Positions 43,586 through 57,400 are shown, numbered from the stretch's first letter. The stretch: DNA of 64,000 nt from Eutypella sp. D-1 (GCA_023313575.1 JAJTTP010000004.1:1550001-1614000), one strand, 5' to 3'. Translations and numbers: made by a program. Notes: a model not told the origin generated them from the sequence alone.

Positions 43586-46500
43586 ACAGGGAGATCCCAC
43601 CACATCCACTACACCGGTTGCTGGTCACGATGTAACGGCCACTGCTCCGTCTCTCTCAGACCCAATCTCAGACCCGGCCTCGGGTTCAGATCCAAATCCC
43701 CTTCTGCCCACCACCATCTCACAGGATGCGGCGGACGCGGGTGACGACGCTACGCCAAAGATGAGTGCCGTCACTCCTGTTGGGATCGTCACTGATAACC
43801 CGTTCAAAGCTGCCACTCTTACTGGCTCGCCACCCTCCTTCACATCCACGAATATATCCTCCCCAACTCCGGTTTCGTCCTTAGCTCTCCCCGAACCGAC
43901 CCATGCCCATGTCTCGTCATCTTCCTCAGGGGTCCCGTCAGATACAGATACATGTACAAGTACTCCCTCTGATGTCCATGTACCTTCCTTGCCCTCCTCT
44001 TCCCCATCCTCCCAAGCCTTCCAAGCCCCCCAATCCCCCCTATCTCCTTCCGTCTCACTAGCAGCCACTGATGCTACTGGTGCCAGCAACGATAATCACC
44101 AACAGCACCATGACCATGTTGACCCGAGTGATAAGAAGACCCGACCGCCTCTGGTCAACCATAGGTCTAGCGGTGCCTCGTTGCTAGCACAAGCTCTCGC
44201 CTCTGCCCGAGGTATCCCTTCTTCTTCTTCTTCTATTACCTCCCAGTCTGCCCATAAAGAACAACGTGGTAACGGCCAGAAGACCGTTCAGTCCAATGAG
44301 CCCTCGCTACCTAATCGTTCCCGGAATAAGGCCAATGGATCTGCTGCCGCCAATACAACAATAACACCACATAACGGCTATCCAGGGCAGGGCAGCGGTA
44401 GCGGCAGCTCAGCGACGCCCACAAACCTATCATTACCTACCGAGGTAATTGGCACCGAACATCTACTATCCCAATCTCTGGATTCGCGTTCTGTGACGGA
44501 TACCGGAACTCATCCCATCACAATGCCCAATATATTACACGAAACCTCGTTGCTCGCGAGCCACCGAGACTTATCCAAGACCTTCGCTAGTGGAGGACGA
44601 TCTCTAGAGCGCACAGTCAAAGAATTAAGGCTATCTCATACGACAACAGCCCCTCCTACTCCTCATATCCCATCAGCATCAGGAAATACGGCAGGCGTTC
44701 CGCGATCTCACACCGGCAGCGTTCAAGGTATACCTCTTCACACGGAGGATAAGCGTGAGCTGCCGTCTGATCCCGGAGTCCAGAATCGACCTCGCCGTGC
44801 CGACCGGACCATGTCATTGGGCCCCGAGAAGGTGTGGTCCATCGATACAGACGATATTATTGGCAGTCACGACGGGCAAGGACAGGTCGAAAAGTCTATT
44901 ACCGAGGTCTTGGCCGGCGTGGAGCCTACTCGCAGTCGAAAAGCGAGCCATAGTCTTCGATTTTTCAAAGAGGCCTTGCCAAACGACAAGGGAAAACGTA
45001 AGGAGACGCGCGCAGGGAGCCATCACGGGGAGAAACTGCCGCCAACCGAAGAACATCCAGCGGAAAGCTCGCTGCAAGCGCGTCACGAAGATCACCGCGC
45101 TCGAGGCCCACCAGCATCACATACGCCCAAGAAAGATCTCCCTGCGCCCGCCCCTCTCGCACCCGCGCATTCTTTACCCTCTTCGAGGCCTCTCGAGACT
45201 CCATCTGCCGCTAATCGGCTTTTAGGCCCAGATTATTTTAGCCTCTCAAGAAACCGTAGGGACTATATTAAGTCCCCAGCGAAGGGTGCAACTGGTGTAG
45301 AGAAACTTTCGGCCAGTCCTGTGCCGGACGAAGCACCACATCCTGTGCGTCGCGACAGTTCAGGCGCTTCCCGTGAAAATTTACGATCTCGCAGGGAGTC
45401 GGTGGGCAGCACCGAGAGTAGAGATCAAGGTGAGACAGGTGAGGATTCATCCGAAGAGAAAATTTCTTCCGCCGTGTTTTTGCCGCATCAGGGCCTAGAA
45501 GAGCCCCGTGATATCGTGGAAGGCCTGCCGGCGAGTCTTAATGGCGCTCAAACTGCGCAGAGGCGGTCCACCAAAGAGGATTTCCATCCGTGGTTAGTCA
45601 AAGCAGATGAACAAGAGGCCGCGTCTGACGACGGGGAGAAGAGAAAACATGGTGATGATGATCTCGCCCGTAAAGTTGAAACTCCCCAGAAGGCCAGAAG
45701 CTTTCCAGTAGCGCTCGAGCCGGAGGAGTGTCCCATAGAGGAGGAGGATGTTGAGTCCTCCCACAAAGCCGGGATTCCATCCCAGATATCTTCCCGACCC
45801 ATCTCTCAGTATCCTGATGAAATGGTTCATGACGATCAGGTGGAAGAGGAGAAGCCGCTCGAAGCAATCGAGCTCATTCCATATAAGCACCAGGTAGGAG
45901 GCCACACAACCCTGTGGAGGTTTTCCAAGAGGGCGGTCTGCAAGCAACTGAATAATCGAGAAAACGAGTTCTATGAGAATATTGAAAGATATCATCGTGA
46001 TCTCCTCCCGTTTTTGCCAAGGTGTGTAAATCTGCAATTCCGCCCGCTACAATAGACCCACATGCCGCCAATGTGCTGCTATCTTGTTACGGGGGGTTCC
46101 GGTGATTATCAAACGTATATTAACGGTCGTCTACAGGTACATTGGCGTCCTGAACGTGACCTTCCAAAAACAGCCTCGACGACGATCGACGGCGAAGAAG
46201 GAAGACGTTCCTCAGTTGGACCATGCACAGACTAGCCAAGATGTTCAGTCTAATGGCAATGGCGAGAAACCTGAAAAGCAACCTACTCAAAACCTTCGAA
46301 AAGTGCGCGACCAAGAACCGACCCACCGACGAGTGGTCAGCCAGTCTTTACAGTCTGCGCATATCCAAAGACCGACGGTAACCTTCGTCGACAACCGCCA
46401 CATCCTACCACGGAGTTTGCTCCAGCCCTCGCCACTGTCACCAGTCGGTTCCAGTCGTCGCAAGAGTAAATCTGACTTCGGCAGCGAGCTGCCCAGAGAC

Positions 46501-48201
46501 ATAGTAGGCCAAAGCACCCAGAAGCAGGAGTACGGCGTCCCATTCCCGCGCCGACCAAACCTAGAAGAGCGGCATGCGAATAGCTGGGGGGCTACCACAG
46601 TCAACAAGCGACTCCGTAATGAAGTGTTCAACGACGCGTTTCTCAAGCAGCCCGTTGCCGTGCAGAGGCATCAGCGACCGGCCTCGCACTCGCGCTCGAT
46701 CCCTCGTCGCTCGATGCATCTCGACGCCCGACCTGCTAGTGCGCACGCTATCGTAAACAGCGGCAGTTCGATGGAGAAGCCTACGCAGCCGGTCATAAAT
46801 GAGCCAGCCGTAAGCCCTCTGCTAAGGCTCGCGCAGATGCAGAGCGAACACAGCCCGTGCACGAAGAACGGCGCGTCGAGCCTAGACCCGCGCGATCACG
46901 TCAAGGACATCACCGGCACCAGTGCACCGGAACCGCAGACATTGGGGGGCCAGTTCACGCCACGGGGCCAGCGTCGGAAGCGCCGATACTCCGGCAGCGG
47001 TCTCCGTCGGAAGCCCCAAGACGTCACCCTTACCGATGGCAGCCTCGAGAACCAGTCGCGAGGGGACTTGAAATTCTTTGAGGACGCCGACGACGCGGAT
47101 TATGCCGGCGGCGATGGCGACGGCGACGGCGAATCCCCCCAGCCCCCTACACCGTCTCCCTTCAACACGCGACCCGGCAGCCGCCAGAACCCGGACCCTG
47201 CCACGCAGCAAGAGTCCCTACGGATGCCCCTACCACCATCGGGATTTTCTTCCGGAATGACGTCGGGAATGCCGAGCCCGTCGATGGAGGTAGAGCGCAA
47301 GATCCCGCGACCGATCAACCCGAAGGAGGCGCGGGCACAGCAAGGGTCGCGAGTAGAGTACTTCCTCCTGCTGGAAGACCTAACGTCGGGGATGAAGCGG
47401 CCGTGCATCATGGACCTGAAGATGGGGACGCGACAGTACGGGGTGGAGGCCGGAGTAGAAAAGCGGGAGTCGCAGCGGCGGAAGTGCGCGGCGACGACAT
47501 CGCGCGAGCTGGGTGTCCGGGTGTGTGGGCTCCAGGCATGGGACGCGCGCACGCAGACCTATGTGTTCAAGGACAAGTACTGGGGGCGGGACCTACGCGC
47601 TGGCGAGGAGCTCCGCCGCGCCCTCACGATGTTCCTGTACGATGGCGTCGACTACGCCAGCGTCCTTCGCCACATCCCCACCGTCCTTAGCAAGCTCGCC
47701 CACCTCGAGGCCACCGTCCGCCGCCTCCGCGGCTACCGTTTTTACGCCGCGAGCCTGCTCATGTTCTACGACGGCGACACCGCCTCGGACGAGAACGACA
47801 ACCCCGACGACGTGTACTGCTCGACGACAGACTTCCCGACGGACACGGAGGAGGGGGCAGCAGCAGCGGACGCACGTAGGCGCCGCCGCGCGGGTAAGCG
47901 CGAGATCGATTTCAAGATCGCCGACTTCGCCAACAGCGTAACGCCGTCGACGCTCAAGAACCTCGACGAGGAGGGGGCCGCCAAGCCCTGTCCTCCCCGC
48001 TACCCCGACCGCCCCGACGCCGGCTTCCTGCGCGGCCTCCGATCCCTGCGGAAGTACTTCCTGCGCATCCAGCGCGACGTGCGCGAGGATCTCGGCCTGC
48101 TCGGCGCCGCGCGGCATAATAGGCAGGGGGACGAGTTAGCGCTGGAGAGTGAGCTTGGGGACGTGAACGAGGACGACGCGGAGCTGTCTGTCAGCGACTG
48201 A
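43566..48201 (+). CDS. KCS1: Inositol hexakisphosphate kinase (KCS1/IP6K family)
   Basis: Two exons, 43566-46021 and 46137-48201, give 1506 residues; the 115-nt intron (GTGTGT...CTACAG) joins FLPR to YIGVLNVTF. The first ~740 residues are disordered and Ser/Thr/Pro-rich. The catalytic part begins near 765 (VGGHTTLWRFSKRAVCKQLNNRENEFY), is interrupted by a disordered ~400-residue insert, then resumes with the family signature PCIMDLKMG (PxxxDxKxG) near 1241, TRQYGVEAG, ASLLMFYDG, and the metal-binding IDF-like IADFANSVTP. Such kinases phosphorylate InsP6 to inositol pyrophosphates, which act in phosphate signalling, vacuole biology and stress. ATG 43566 is the first in-frame one; upstream frame is closed. 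A short uORF overlaps this start. Confidence 0.9.
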
Positions 48202-50538
48202 TGGGTCTGGGGGGATTGCTTCGGTTTTTTTTCTTCCCAACCTGTCCTGTCCCGTTTTTCACCGGCCCGCCTATCTACCTACATATTTACATACCAATCG
48301 GAGTTTCTCTTATCACCAAAACGAGAAATATGGCCTTGCAGGGACACAGAGAGAGTCCCTGCCTATCAATACCTACCTACCTACCCTATTTTACCACCTA
48401 TCTATCTGCCTTTCCCATCTTCTTCCGCAATAAATGAACCCACAGATCGTACTACTTACTACATCCACCCATACGCACGCCCTCGCCTCCCCTATGAGAT
48501 TTCCGCTCGAATTTTCTTTTTTTTGACTTGCGACGGGGTCAGGTATTTTTTACAAAAGCAAAAAGGGAGGGAGGTTGGGTTGGTGGTGAAGGGTCAGGGC
48601 ACCTGGGGGTCTACAGGGCTGGGCGTAAAGGCTGTTCCATCCCGGGGGTTTTCTCTTTCTCTTTTCTATTATTATTATTTTTCATCACTTTTCTATTTTA
48701 TTTTTCCTGCCGTAGTGAGGAAAGCTGTTTATTCACGACCACCAAACCCCCATACGTACATACGTACGAGTAGGCCTCACATACCACTAGCTAGCACTTT
48801 TTATCGGGCGCCGTCTAAGAGAGAAAGGAGAGAGAGAGGGGAGAGGGTAGAGGGGGAATCAGGTTTATAGGTGTGAGAGGTGAGATTTTTAGCTTTGTCT
48901 ACTTTTCTCGTTGGTGCTCGTGGGTCTCTATTTTCTCTTTTTTCATCTTTTTCCTGCCTTTTCTCGTTTTTCTCTCTGCTTTTTTCTCTCGCGCTGAGCT
49001 GATTCTATGAGGAGAGAAGAAAGAGAATGAAGAAGCACGGTCAATGGTATGTATGTCTGTATGTATGTTTAATGCCACGTTCATCATGTCACACGGTCTA
49101 CTACGAAAAGGGAAAAAGAAAAAGGGTCTGGATTGAATGAATGAATTAATGAATGAACGGCTGTATCATTCGTTGCTCGGCTGGGCAGATGTGCTTTTTT
49201 TTCTGGCCTTTGCTTGCTTCTTTTCGTTTTCGGTTGCTTTGGCGGGCAGGCGAGCTTCGCGGGTTACTTGATGTTGTCTTTGGCTTTTTTTTTTTTTTTG
49301 ACAGGACCTTTTTATTGTTATTTGTCTTTTTTTCACATTTGGTCTTCTTCTCAAACTTGACGTAACCTACCTACGTAGTTGTACTTGCATTTTACTCCTT
49401 ACGTCCTCTCCGGCCTCCCCCCCACCAAAAAAAGCCCGAGCTACATCTTCGAGTTCTGTAGGTCATCAATAGACGAAGAATAAGAATGAGGGGGGGGGGG
49501 GGGAAGAAAACCAAGTATACTAGGTAGGCTCTATGATCTATCCGGTCAATCGGTCTGCTGCTCTATGTCCTACTACCTATGCCACTACGCTATATCGTGC
49601 CAGATGGAAAAGGGGCTTGACAATCGGGATAAACGATGTTTCTACGCATAAGAGGGGGGGGAAAGGGGGTGGGGGGTTGCAACGAAATGGACGAGAATGA
49701 TTTTGAAAGAATGAACGGGAGCTTGTAGTCAGTCAAATAGCCTTCGTCTCGATTTAGTAGTCATATACTCGGAGAGCCTGACTACTTCGAATCACGGACT
49801 GCCTGAATTGAGTCGGAACTGCGTCACACATCAGCTTCACTAGATTTCAGTAAAAGAAAGAAGAAGAAAAGTTCTCTCGTCTATAAAAGCTCTCGCCGCT
49901 TACTACAAGTACTTGGTTATACCATAGAATCTTACTCTCGAGTTTTTACCTAGTTACGCCATCCCCACACCACCATCAAAAACAACCAGTCCATGCAAAG
50001 AGTGTGGAGGGAAGGGTGATATAGTCCAGTCCATGTTGAAGCTGTGTGTGTTTCTGCTTTTCCTGCGATGGAAGTGGAATTTTAGAGATCCGACCTGGGA
50101 TACAAAAGCAAGCATCAGCAGGGTTTTTATTTAAGTCGCTAATGAGCATTTAAGTGCCTGTGGGCTTTTTCTTCTGTTTTCGCCTGTTCGGTGTACTGCT
50201 GTAGAATCAGTGTGGAATCGTCGTGCTCTCCATGCAGGGCAGGGGGGAACCGGTGCAATACTTGGGTTGACAAGGCGCCGTAAAGGTATCGTCTGTCGTC
50301 TGGCGTATGTCTTCTGTCGGCAAAAATAAGAAGTTCTCGTGATAATAAAAATCATCGGGTGATAGGGCGGGTCCGGACATCTAGATGGGAAACCGCCGCT
50401 CATTGCTATAATGATGCGCATCGAGTATGTTGCCTTGAGACAGGGTAAGCTAGGAACCTGCGGTATGAACGCGTCCACCGCCAACTACTCACAGTAGTGG
50501 TTCCTAGAGGAAGAGCAGGTCAGGCCGTGATTAGCATC
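48202..50538. other. Convergent 3' region between the KCS1-type and RBM39-type genes
   Basis: The flanking genes converge, so both 3' UTRs fall here. The stretch contains many pyrimidine runs (48510-48720 and 48900-48990), GTAT microrepeats near 49048-49070, GAATGAAT/TAAT repeats near 49133-49160, a T-run near 49287-49299, and a G-run near 49491-49502. No coding frame or structured RNA is recognised. Confidence 0.55.
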
Positions 50539-52507
50539 TTAAATAGCCTTGGTGCGAGAGAACAAACTGCTGTAGACTGCGTCCACAACAGGCGCGGCGC
50601 TGATCATGCGTCCGCCGAAGTAGCGGCCGTTCAGACCCTTGATGGCATTCTCGCCTCCCTGCACCTTGTCGAATTTCAGATAAATATCCCCTTGGGAATT
50701 CGGGTCGAGAGAAATATGGACAACATGGCCATATTTGTCTTCGGCTTCCTGTCGAACGTCATCCTCCAGTTCCTTGATCCAGCTCTCACCCTCTTCCCTA
50801 ATCAAAGTTGTCAGTATATTAATGCAGCGAAAGCTAAGCAATAATTTGGGGGGGGGGGGGGGGGGTACATACTCTGTGGGGTCAAACATATTGTGCAGCA
50901 CTACGCAGCGGCTAGCCATGTTGACATTGACGGGGAGTGGTTTAGTCTCAGTCTTGGGCTTGAGAACCTGCCTCTCATCGCGACCTGCAGCCGGAGCCTC
51001 ATCGGTCCTAGCAAGCTTTCGCATCAATGCGTCGCGGCTGTAATTATTGAAGTTGACACCGGAAACGTCGGTATCGTCCAGGGCGCTGGCACCGGTAGCC
51101 TTGTCGTTGTCGCGACCGCCGGCTCGGTCAAACCCGGTGGCCTGAGGACCGCGTCCACCAGCACCAGAAAACGCGGATCCCTGGTAAGGTTGGTTTTGGC
51201 CCTGGAATCTCTGGAGGAGATTGGCAGTTGACTCGGGGGTAAACTTATCGTTGCCAAGCCCAACACGAATCGGACGACCGGCCAAGTCGAATCCGTTCAT
51301 CTTCTCGAGTGCCTCACGAGCTTGGTCAGCGTCACGGAATCTGCGACACCATGTTAGCATTCACCCAATTTTTAGTTTACTTTTTGTTCTAGAGTGGGTG
51401 GAACTTACTGTACAAACCCATAACCACGGCTGCGGCCATTGTCATCCTTCTGGAGCTGAACGAACTCGAGCTCGCCAAAGGGCTCGAATACATTCTGTAG
51501 ATCTTGCTCGGTGATACTGAAGTGAATATTGCCGACGTAGAGACGGTGGAATGGGATAGAATTGGCGTGGTTACTACCACCCTCGGTATTGCGAACCTGT
51601 CGGTTCTTCTCGGCTTCGGTAAGCTGGACAATAACCGGGATACCTAGGAGCTTTTGACCTGTGAGCTGCAGAGCTGCTGTAACGGAATCTTCCTGTTTGA
51701 ATTCAACGTAGCCGACTCTGCATAAGACCATTAGTATTGCTTCCCAAAAAGAAAAGGGGGGCAGGGGGGGAGAAGCGGGGGGCGCTTAGGAGGGCCTTGG
51801 GAGGCGGTGACATGTGTTAAGACGTACCCTTTCGATCGACCGCTAATGCGATCTTTGACAATCTGTGCCTCGTTAACGGGCCCGACCTTCTCGAAGAACT
51901 CCTTTAATTCCTTGGTACGGAGACGGGCTGCCAACTGCTGGACGAAGACAGTTCGTCGATCGCGCTCATCCTCAGTAAGCTGGGGCGTGGCATCACGCCT
52001 GGGGGTACGGCCACCCCGATGACGGTCGTCGTCCCTGCGGCCGTAAGATGCGCGGTCGTCGCGATCGCGATGATCATCTCGGCGGTGACGACGAGGTGAG
52101 CGAGAACGAGAGCGGTCTCGACCACCACGCCCGCCTCGATAAAAATCGCCATCGCCTCCTCTGTGACGGCGTGAGTGTCGGCGATCGTCGTCACGGCTCC
52201 GGCTTCTGCGCCTACTCTTATGGCTACCCGCATCACTACGCGGGGTGGCTTGTCCCTCGTCACCGCGTTCGCGTCGAGCACGATCCCGGTCGCGATCACG
52301 ATTACGATCACGGTCGGCACTACGGTCGCGTCGACCTCTACCAGGGCTTCTATCTCTTCGACTACGGTCGCTGCTGCGATCTCGATCTTTTCGTTCGGAG
52401 CGGTCCGACTTCACACGATCCTCGGTTTCTCGATTGGATTCCTTGTCTCCATTCTTTTCGGTAGCAGCGGCATCCAAGAGTGCCTCGACATCATCAAGAC
52501 CCGACAT
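50539..52507 (-). CDS. RBM39/Rsd1-type SR-like RNA-binding splicing factor
   Basis: Four exons in transcript order: 52507-51828, 51717-51409, 51340-50873, 50797-50539, giving 571 residues with matching phases. Residues ~20-175 form an Arg/Ser/Asp-rich RS-like domain. RRM1 (~183-265) has TVFVQQLA and GVGYVEF, and RRM2 (~283-357) has RLYVGNI and RGYGFVQF. The C-terminal RRM-like UHM (~465-565) has [10 protein letters not shown], then [23 protein letters not shown] and DIYLKF. This is the arrangement of human RBM39 and fission yeast Rsd1, nuclear factors that bind U2AF-type ULM motifs during 3' splice-site recognition. The Gly/Gln-rich spacer lies between RRM2 and UHM. The third intron (50798-50872) has 18 consecutive C shortly after its donor. 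Confidence 0.93.
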
Positions 52508-54475
52508 GGTAGCTATAGACGATATTGGTCGGTATGGTCGACAAATAAACCCTAGTCTGAGTTTCTAAAATTAGATAGAGCCAAAGGTGAGGGACAGAGA
52601 AGGGAAGAGTGGAAGAGTGCAAGAGTAAGATTGTTGATTAATTGATTAATGGAATTAATTAGTTGATCGATCAGAACACCTCGTTCTGTTACGATGTTAG
52701 AATGTCAGAGTGTTAGGATGGACGTTGTCAGGAAGCCAGGAAGCGGGGGGGATTCGGAATTTGGTAGTTGTAGTAAGGAGAAAATGGAAAGGGAAGAAGG
52801 AAGAAAGAAGGCTAAGTAAGGTAAGTAGGATTGGTTCAAATGTAAGATGGCTGAAAAACTAAGTAATAGGAACTTTGGATGTACCTAAACTTAGCCTACG
52901 TTAGGTGCATGTACTTTGCTACTTAATATTTTATGTTGAAAGTTTTGGAAGGGAACGTATTTTAAACGTGACGCCAGCTGGCTGAGGTGGGTCTAGCTGA
53001 TAATGTGCATTAAAATAAGGCAAGAACATTGGTCATTCAATAACAATAGGTACCTACTACGGTACCACCAAGGTAGTCCGTGCAGATGGCCGCCCCGACC
53101 TCGGGATTGGCTTGATTGGGTTTAGGTAACCGACAAGTCTTATCTCTCTTATCACACCGGTCTCTCTTGACTACATGTTTGCACGTGATCATCCTTTGGT
53201 GGCAGGGTGGTTAATGACCCCCCTATCCAAATAGGATGATGCACCTAGGAAGGTACAGACGAGACATAGACACATACCACAGTTCTGATACTACTGTACC
53301 TTCCCAGTGCTAAACTGTAAAAGATAGAAGATAGCGAATAAACCCCAGGGTTATCAAGTACAAGCTCTCCCCATAGAACCTATTAACGAACTAGGCCAGC
53401 AGCCAGCAATCACAATGAATTGGAGTCCACCACAGGCAAGAAAAATGGCACGAGCATATTCATCAATGATCTCTTAACATTATTCAGTCCAGTACCTAAA
53501 AGGAGACCGGTCTTCTTCAACTCCCATCTGTCTAATACCATACACACACATACATCTTAACCATCAAAGCCTACCCCCTCTCCCCCCCTTTCCCATATCC
53601 AGCCGCTTACTCAACAGACAGAAACATGGCCTCATAAACATGTACGTAACAACTGGACTGGGCTGGACTGGAGTGGACTCGACTTCGAATAGGGTAAAGA
53701 AACAAACACACGCACAAAGCATGCAAGCGAGTGAGCAGACCTGGGGAGGGTAAAACATGTACCTAGAATAAAGAATAGTAACAAGACTAATAAGAAGGAA
53801 GAAAACAAAAGTAATTGCACCCAGATCAGAGAAAAAAAGAGGCCATTCCGATCCAGCGCCCGCCCTCTCTCTGCTGCATCCTTCCATCCATCCATACATC
53901 CACCCCTTATCAAATAAGGACGTCTCGACATCTAACGCAGGACAGCTCACTCGAGATGGGCACCAGAGTCGCGGCAACAATAACAACAACAGAGGACGAT
54001 TCGCTCATTACATGGGGAAAAACAAGAGGGAAAAAAAGGCATCCGCCCTACCAACCCCCCCCCCCCCCCACTTCACCCTTCGTCCATACGTGACTTCTTC
54101 CATAGAGTACATACATAATCAAACGATTCTACTACCCCGTCCCTGTCTTGTCTCCCTGTTCTCTCGAATTACACAGGTCTCCCCGATTCCCAAAATTTGA
54201 CGCTGCCGCCCGTGGTAGAGTAGACGGGTGACCAAAAACCCCCCGGAAAGCCGTCGCCGATAGCGAGATTTGAGTTTTGATCCATGAAGCCACGCTGTTC
54301 TATGGACTGTGATCTATAGGATAGCACTGCCCCTTTATAAACCAACGACGTGGAAAAAACGTAGCAACTCAAGATAGACAACGCCCAAATCCATTCATTT
54401 AGCGTCCCCCAAAACTAGAATTACGCGACATGATACACTACCGCGCGGTTCGTGAGAGCGAGCGAGCGAGCGAGC
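52508..54475. other. Spacer between the RBM39-type and Snt1-type genes
   Basis: Both genes are on the minus strand, so this holds the promoter of the RBM39-type gene (left) and the 3' UTR of the Snt1-type gene (right). There are A/G-rich patches at 52590-52830 and an AGCG microsatellite at 54459-54475 next to the Snt1-type stop. No gene seen. Confidence 0.55.
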
Positions 54476-57400
54476 TTAGCGTCCATACTGCCCGGGCGGC
54501 GGCGGACGGTCGTAGTACTGTCTACCGTCCTGGGGCCTGAGTTGTGCTTGCAGGAGCGATTGTTGCTGCTGGTGATGCTGTTGCTGTTGTTGTTGCTGCT
54601 GCTGGAGCTGGATCTGTTGCTCGCGCAGCTGCTGTTCCCGGATCTCCTGGCCCGAGGGGGGCGGGGGATAGCTCCGCTGGTCGTAGGCGCTGACGGGAGT
54701 GTAGCTCCTGGGCGGGAGACCGTCGCGGGGATCCCGAGGATCGCGCGGGTCGCGTCCGGGCGGTGGCGCGGGCGTCGCGTACCGAGGGACGTACGGACCA
54801 GGAGCTTGCGGCGGCGGGGGCTCCGCGGCCCTCGAGTTCGGGGCGTACTGGGGCTGCAGCGGAGGCTGCATCCTATGGGGCGGGTAGACGTCCCGCGCGT
54901 CGCGGAGGGCCATCGGATCGTGGCCGCGAGGAGGCGGCGGCGCGTTAACCCACGACGGCTGCTGAGGTCCGGAGCTGCTGGGCGGTGGGGGTTTCGGCGT
55001 CTGTGCGTGTTGCGCGGCCCAGGGCGACTGCGTGGGTGGCTGCGGAGGCTTGGGCTGCTGTGACGGGTGCGGCTGTGCCCAGGACGGCTGCTGCTGATGC
55101 TGTTGGTGTTGCTGTGGAATTCCGTGCGCTTGGTGCGCCCCAGGCCAGCCGGGATCCCGACCGGGTGGGGGCGGCTCGTGGACTCTGGAAGCCGACTGGT
55201 GACTGGAATATTGAGGTGGCGGAGAGCCAGCGCTCGGCGGCTGCGCCTGCGAGGCGTATGGGTATGATGTCTGAGGTTGGTATGGCATCTGGGAGGATTG
55301 ACCTGGCGAGGCATATGGATGTCCGCTCTGGGGCGAATTAGTCAGAGATTGGTGGCTAGAGTATGCTCGCGACCTCGAGGCGAAATACTCTCGATCTGCG
55401 GCACTCTCCATTGGCATATGCCTCGGCGCATTCAGCGGCTGCGCTTGAGGCGAAGCGGTAGCGTATGGTTTCAAAGGGGGCATAGAGGGAGGAGCCGTGG
55501 GCGGGTTCCGACCGTAGCCGTAGGGCTGAGATTCCGCCAACGAGGATTCCCGTCGATGTCCAGATGGAGGTGGTGGGCCACCACGGGACATACCGCTTGC
55601 CATGGGCGGCGGGGTCGATGTCGGCTTAGTCGTCGCAGGAACATCCGCGACTCTCTTGGGGGGTGCCGGCGGGTCGTCATTGAGGAGTGCCATCAAATTC
55701 GATGTCTTCCGCTCTTGAGCACGCGGAGGCGTGGGTGTGACCGCGGGTGGTGTGGGCTGTAGCGGTGGAGTATTGAAACGCTCTATGATACCCCTTGTAG
55801 CGGAAGTTGGCCGTGATAACTGGGCTATAGAGCGCGGGGGGGCAGGCGGTGACGGTTGCGCCTCGCCAATTAGACTCCTTCCAGACTGCTGCTGAAGCAC
55901 GGCAGCGTACGGGGCCTGCGGAGCAGGGGCTACCGCTCGTGGAGGCTCGGGGGGCCGGGAAAGCGGTGCCTCCATCCGTGCCGGGGCCATCCGGCCAGGC
56001 TGCTGCGCCTGGGTTGCGAAATGATCATATGGACGATTCAAATCGGGTTCCTGCTTAACCCGCGGTGGTGGACGCTCTGGCTGTTGGGGCTGTTCCTTTA
56101 CTTTAGATTCTGCTCTTTGCCTCTCGGCATGGGATTCACCCAGAGAGGTCGGCAGTGGTCGTCTTGCGGTAGGCTCGGGCGTAGGCGCCACCGGCTGGAT
56201 TGGCTTTTGACCCAACGGAGTGCGGCTCCGTGGCGACAAGATATCTCGAGCCCTGTCCATATCCCTCTCCATGAACGCAAACGGAGGTCTCACGGAGCGA
56301 TTTCCAGGGGACGAGACCTGAGCGGGTGGTTGGACCAGGGGCTGTGTTACCGAGGGCCCGGGGCCGTGGCCTTGGGCTGACGGAGGTTGCTGGGAAGATT
56401 GCGCAAATGGTGGCTGAACAAGAGTTGGCTGGGGTCCGGGTGTTATAGGCACGTTGAATCGACCAGTCATCGGCTGGGCCGCCGGAGGATGTTCTAGCTT
56501 TGGTTGGGGCGCATCCTCCATGATCGTGTCTGCAGCGGCGATCGGTCGGTTGCCCGAGGACTCGTGACGCTTCTTGACACCGGAAATGCTAGGTGTAGGT
56601 GGTGCTGGTCGTTTCTCCCCGCGAGCCTTCTTAGCATCCGCTTCGTTTACGATCGCTTCCCAACCGGTCCCCGCATCCTTTCTGCGTGCATAGTAATTTT
56701 TTACCTACGAGAGTTTAACGGTTAGTGCAAGAAAAATATCATCGAACTTCCAAGCAATACTGCACTTACCATGACAGCAGTCTTAGTCCGCATGTGAGAG
56801 GCAATAGCTGCCCAATCACTGCCGAAGGATCGAAGTAGCAGCGGAAATTCCGTTGCCTCGGGGACGCTCCAGTAGCTAGACGGTTGGGAACCGGATTTGC
56901 GGTCGGAGCTTCCTGGCTGGTTGAGGTCTAGCATTGCAACAGAGGGAGGGTGTATGGGATCTGGGCGCAGCGGTGGCGGCGCCATGACGTCCACCAGCGA
57001 GGGAGGGGGGGCAGACGTGACCATCCTTTCCGGACTGACCAGGGGCTGGGTTTGTGGGAACGGTGCTTGCATGGGAGCTGGTGGCACGGGGACAGTACTT
57101 GGAGCCAGCTCAGGGTGTGTTGGGAGCCGAGGGACCTCATTGGGCTGTTGTTGTTGCTGTTGCTGCTGTTGATGATGCTGCTGCTGCTGCTGTTGTTGTT
57201 GCTGTTGCTGCTGTTGTTGCTGCTGTTGCGGTGGGACCCACTCCTGAACATGAGCCCTCGAGCTCGAACGGGATCGGTTTCCTTTCGGCGCTGGTGGCGC
57301 TGCAGCCAGGGTTGGGGTGGCACGCGGCTGCTTAGGTTCTTTATCCTTCGCGGCCTGGCGACCTCGGCGTTTACGTTCTGGTTTGTCGGCACCCGCCTCG

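Noticed and set aside
54421..55314. 297-codon minus-strand frame rich in Arg/Ser/His
   Set aside because: It overlaps the Pro/Gln-rich C-terminus of the Snt1-like protein in another frame; a composition shadow.
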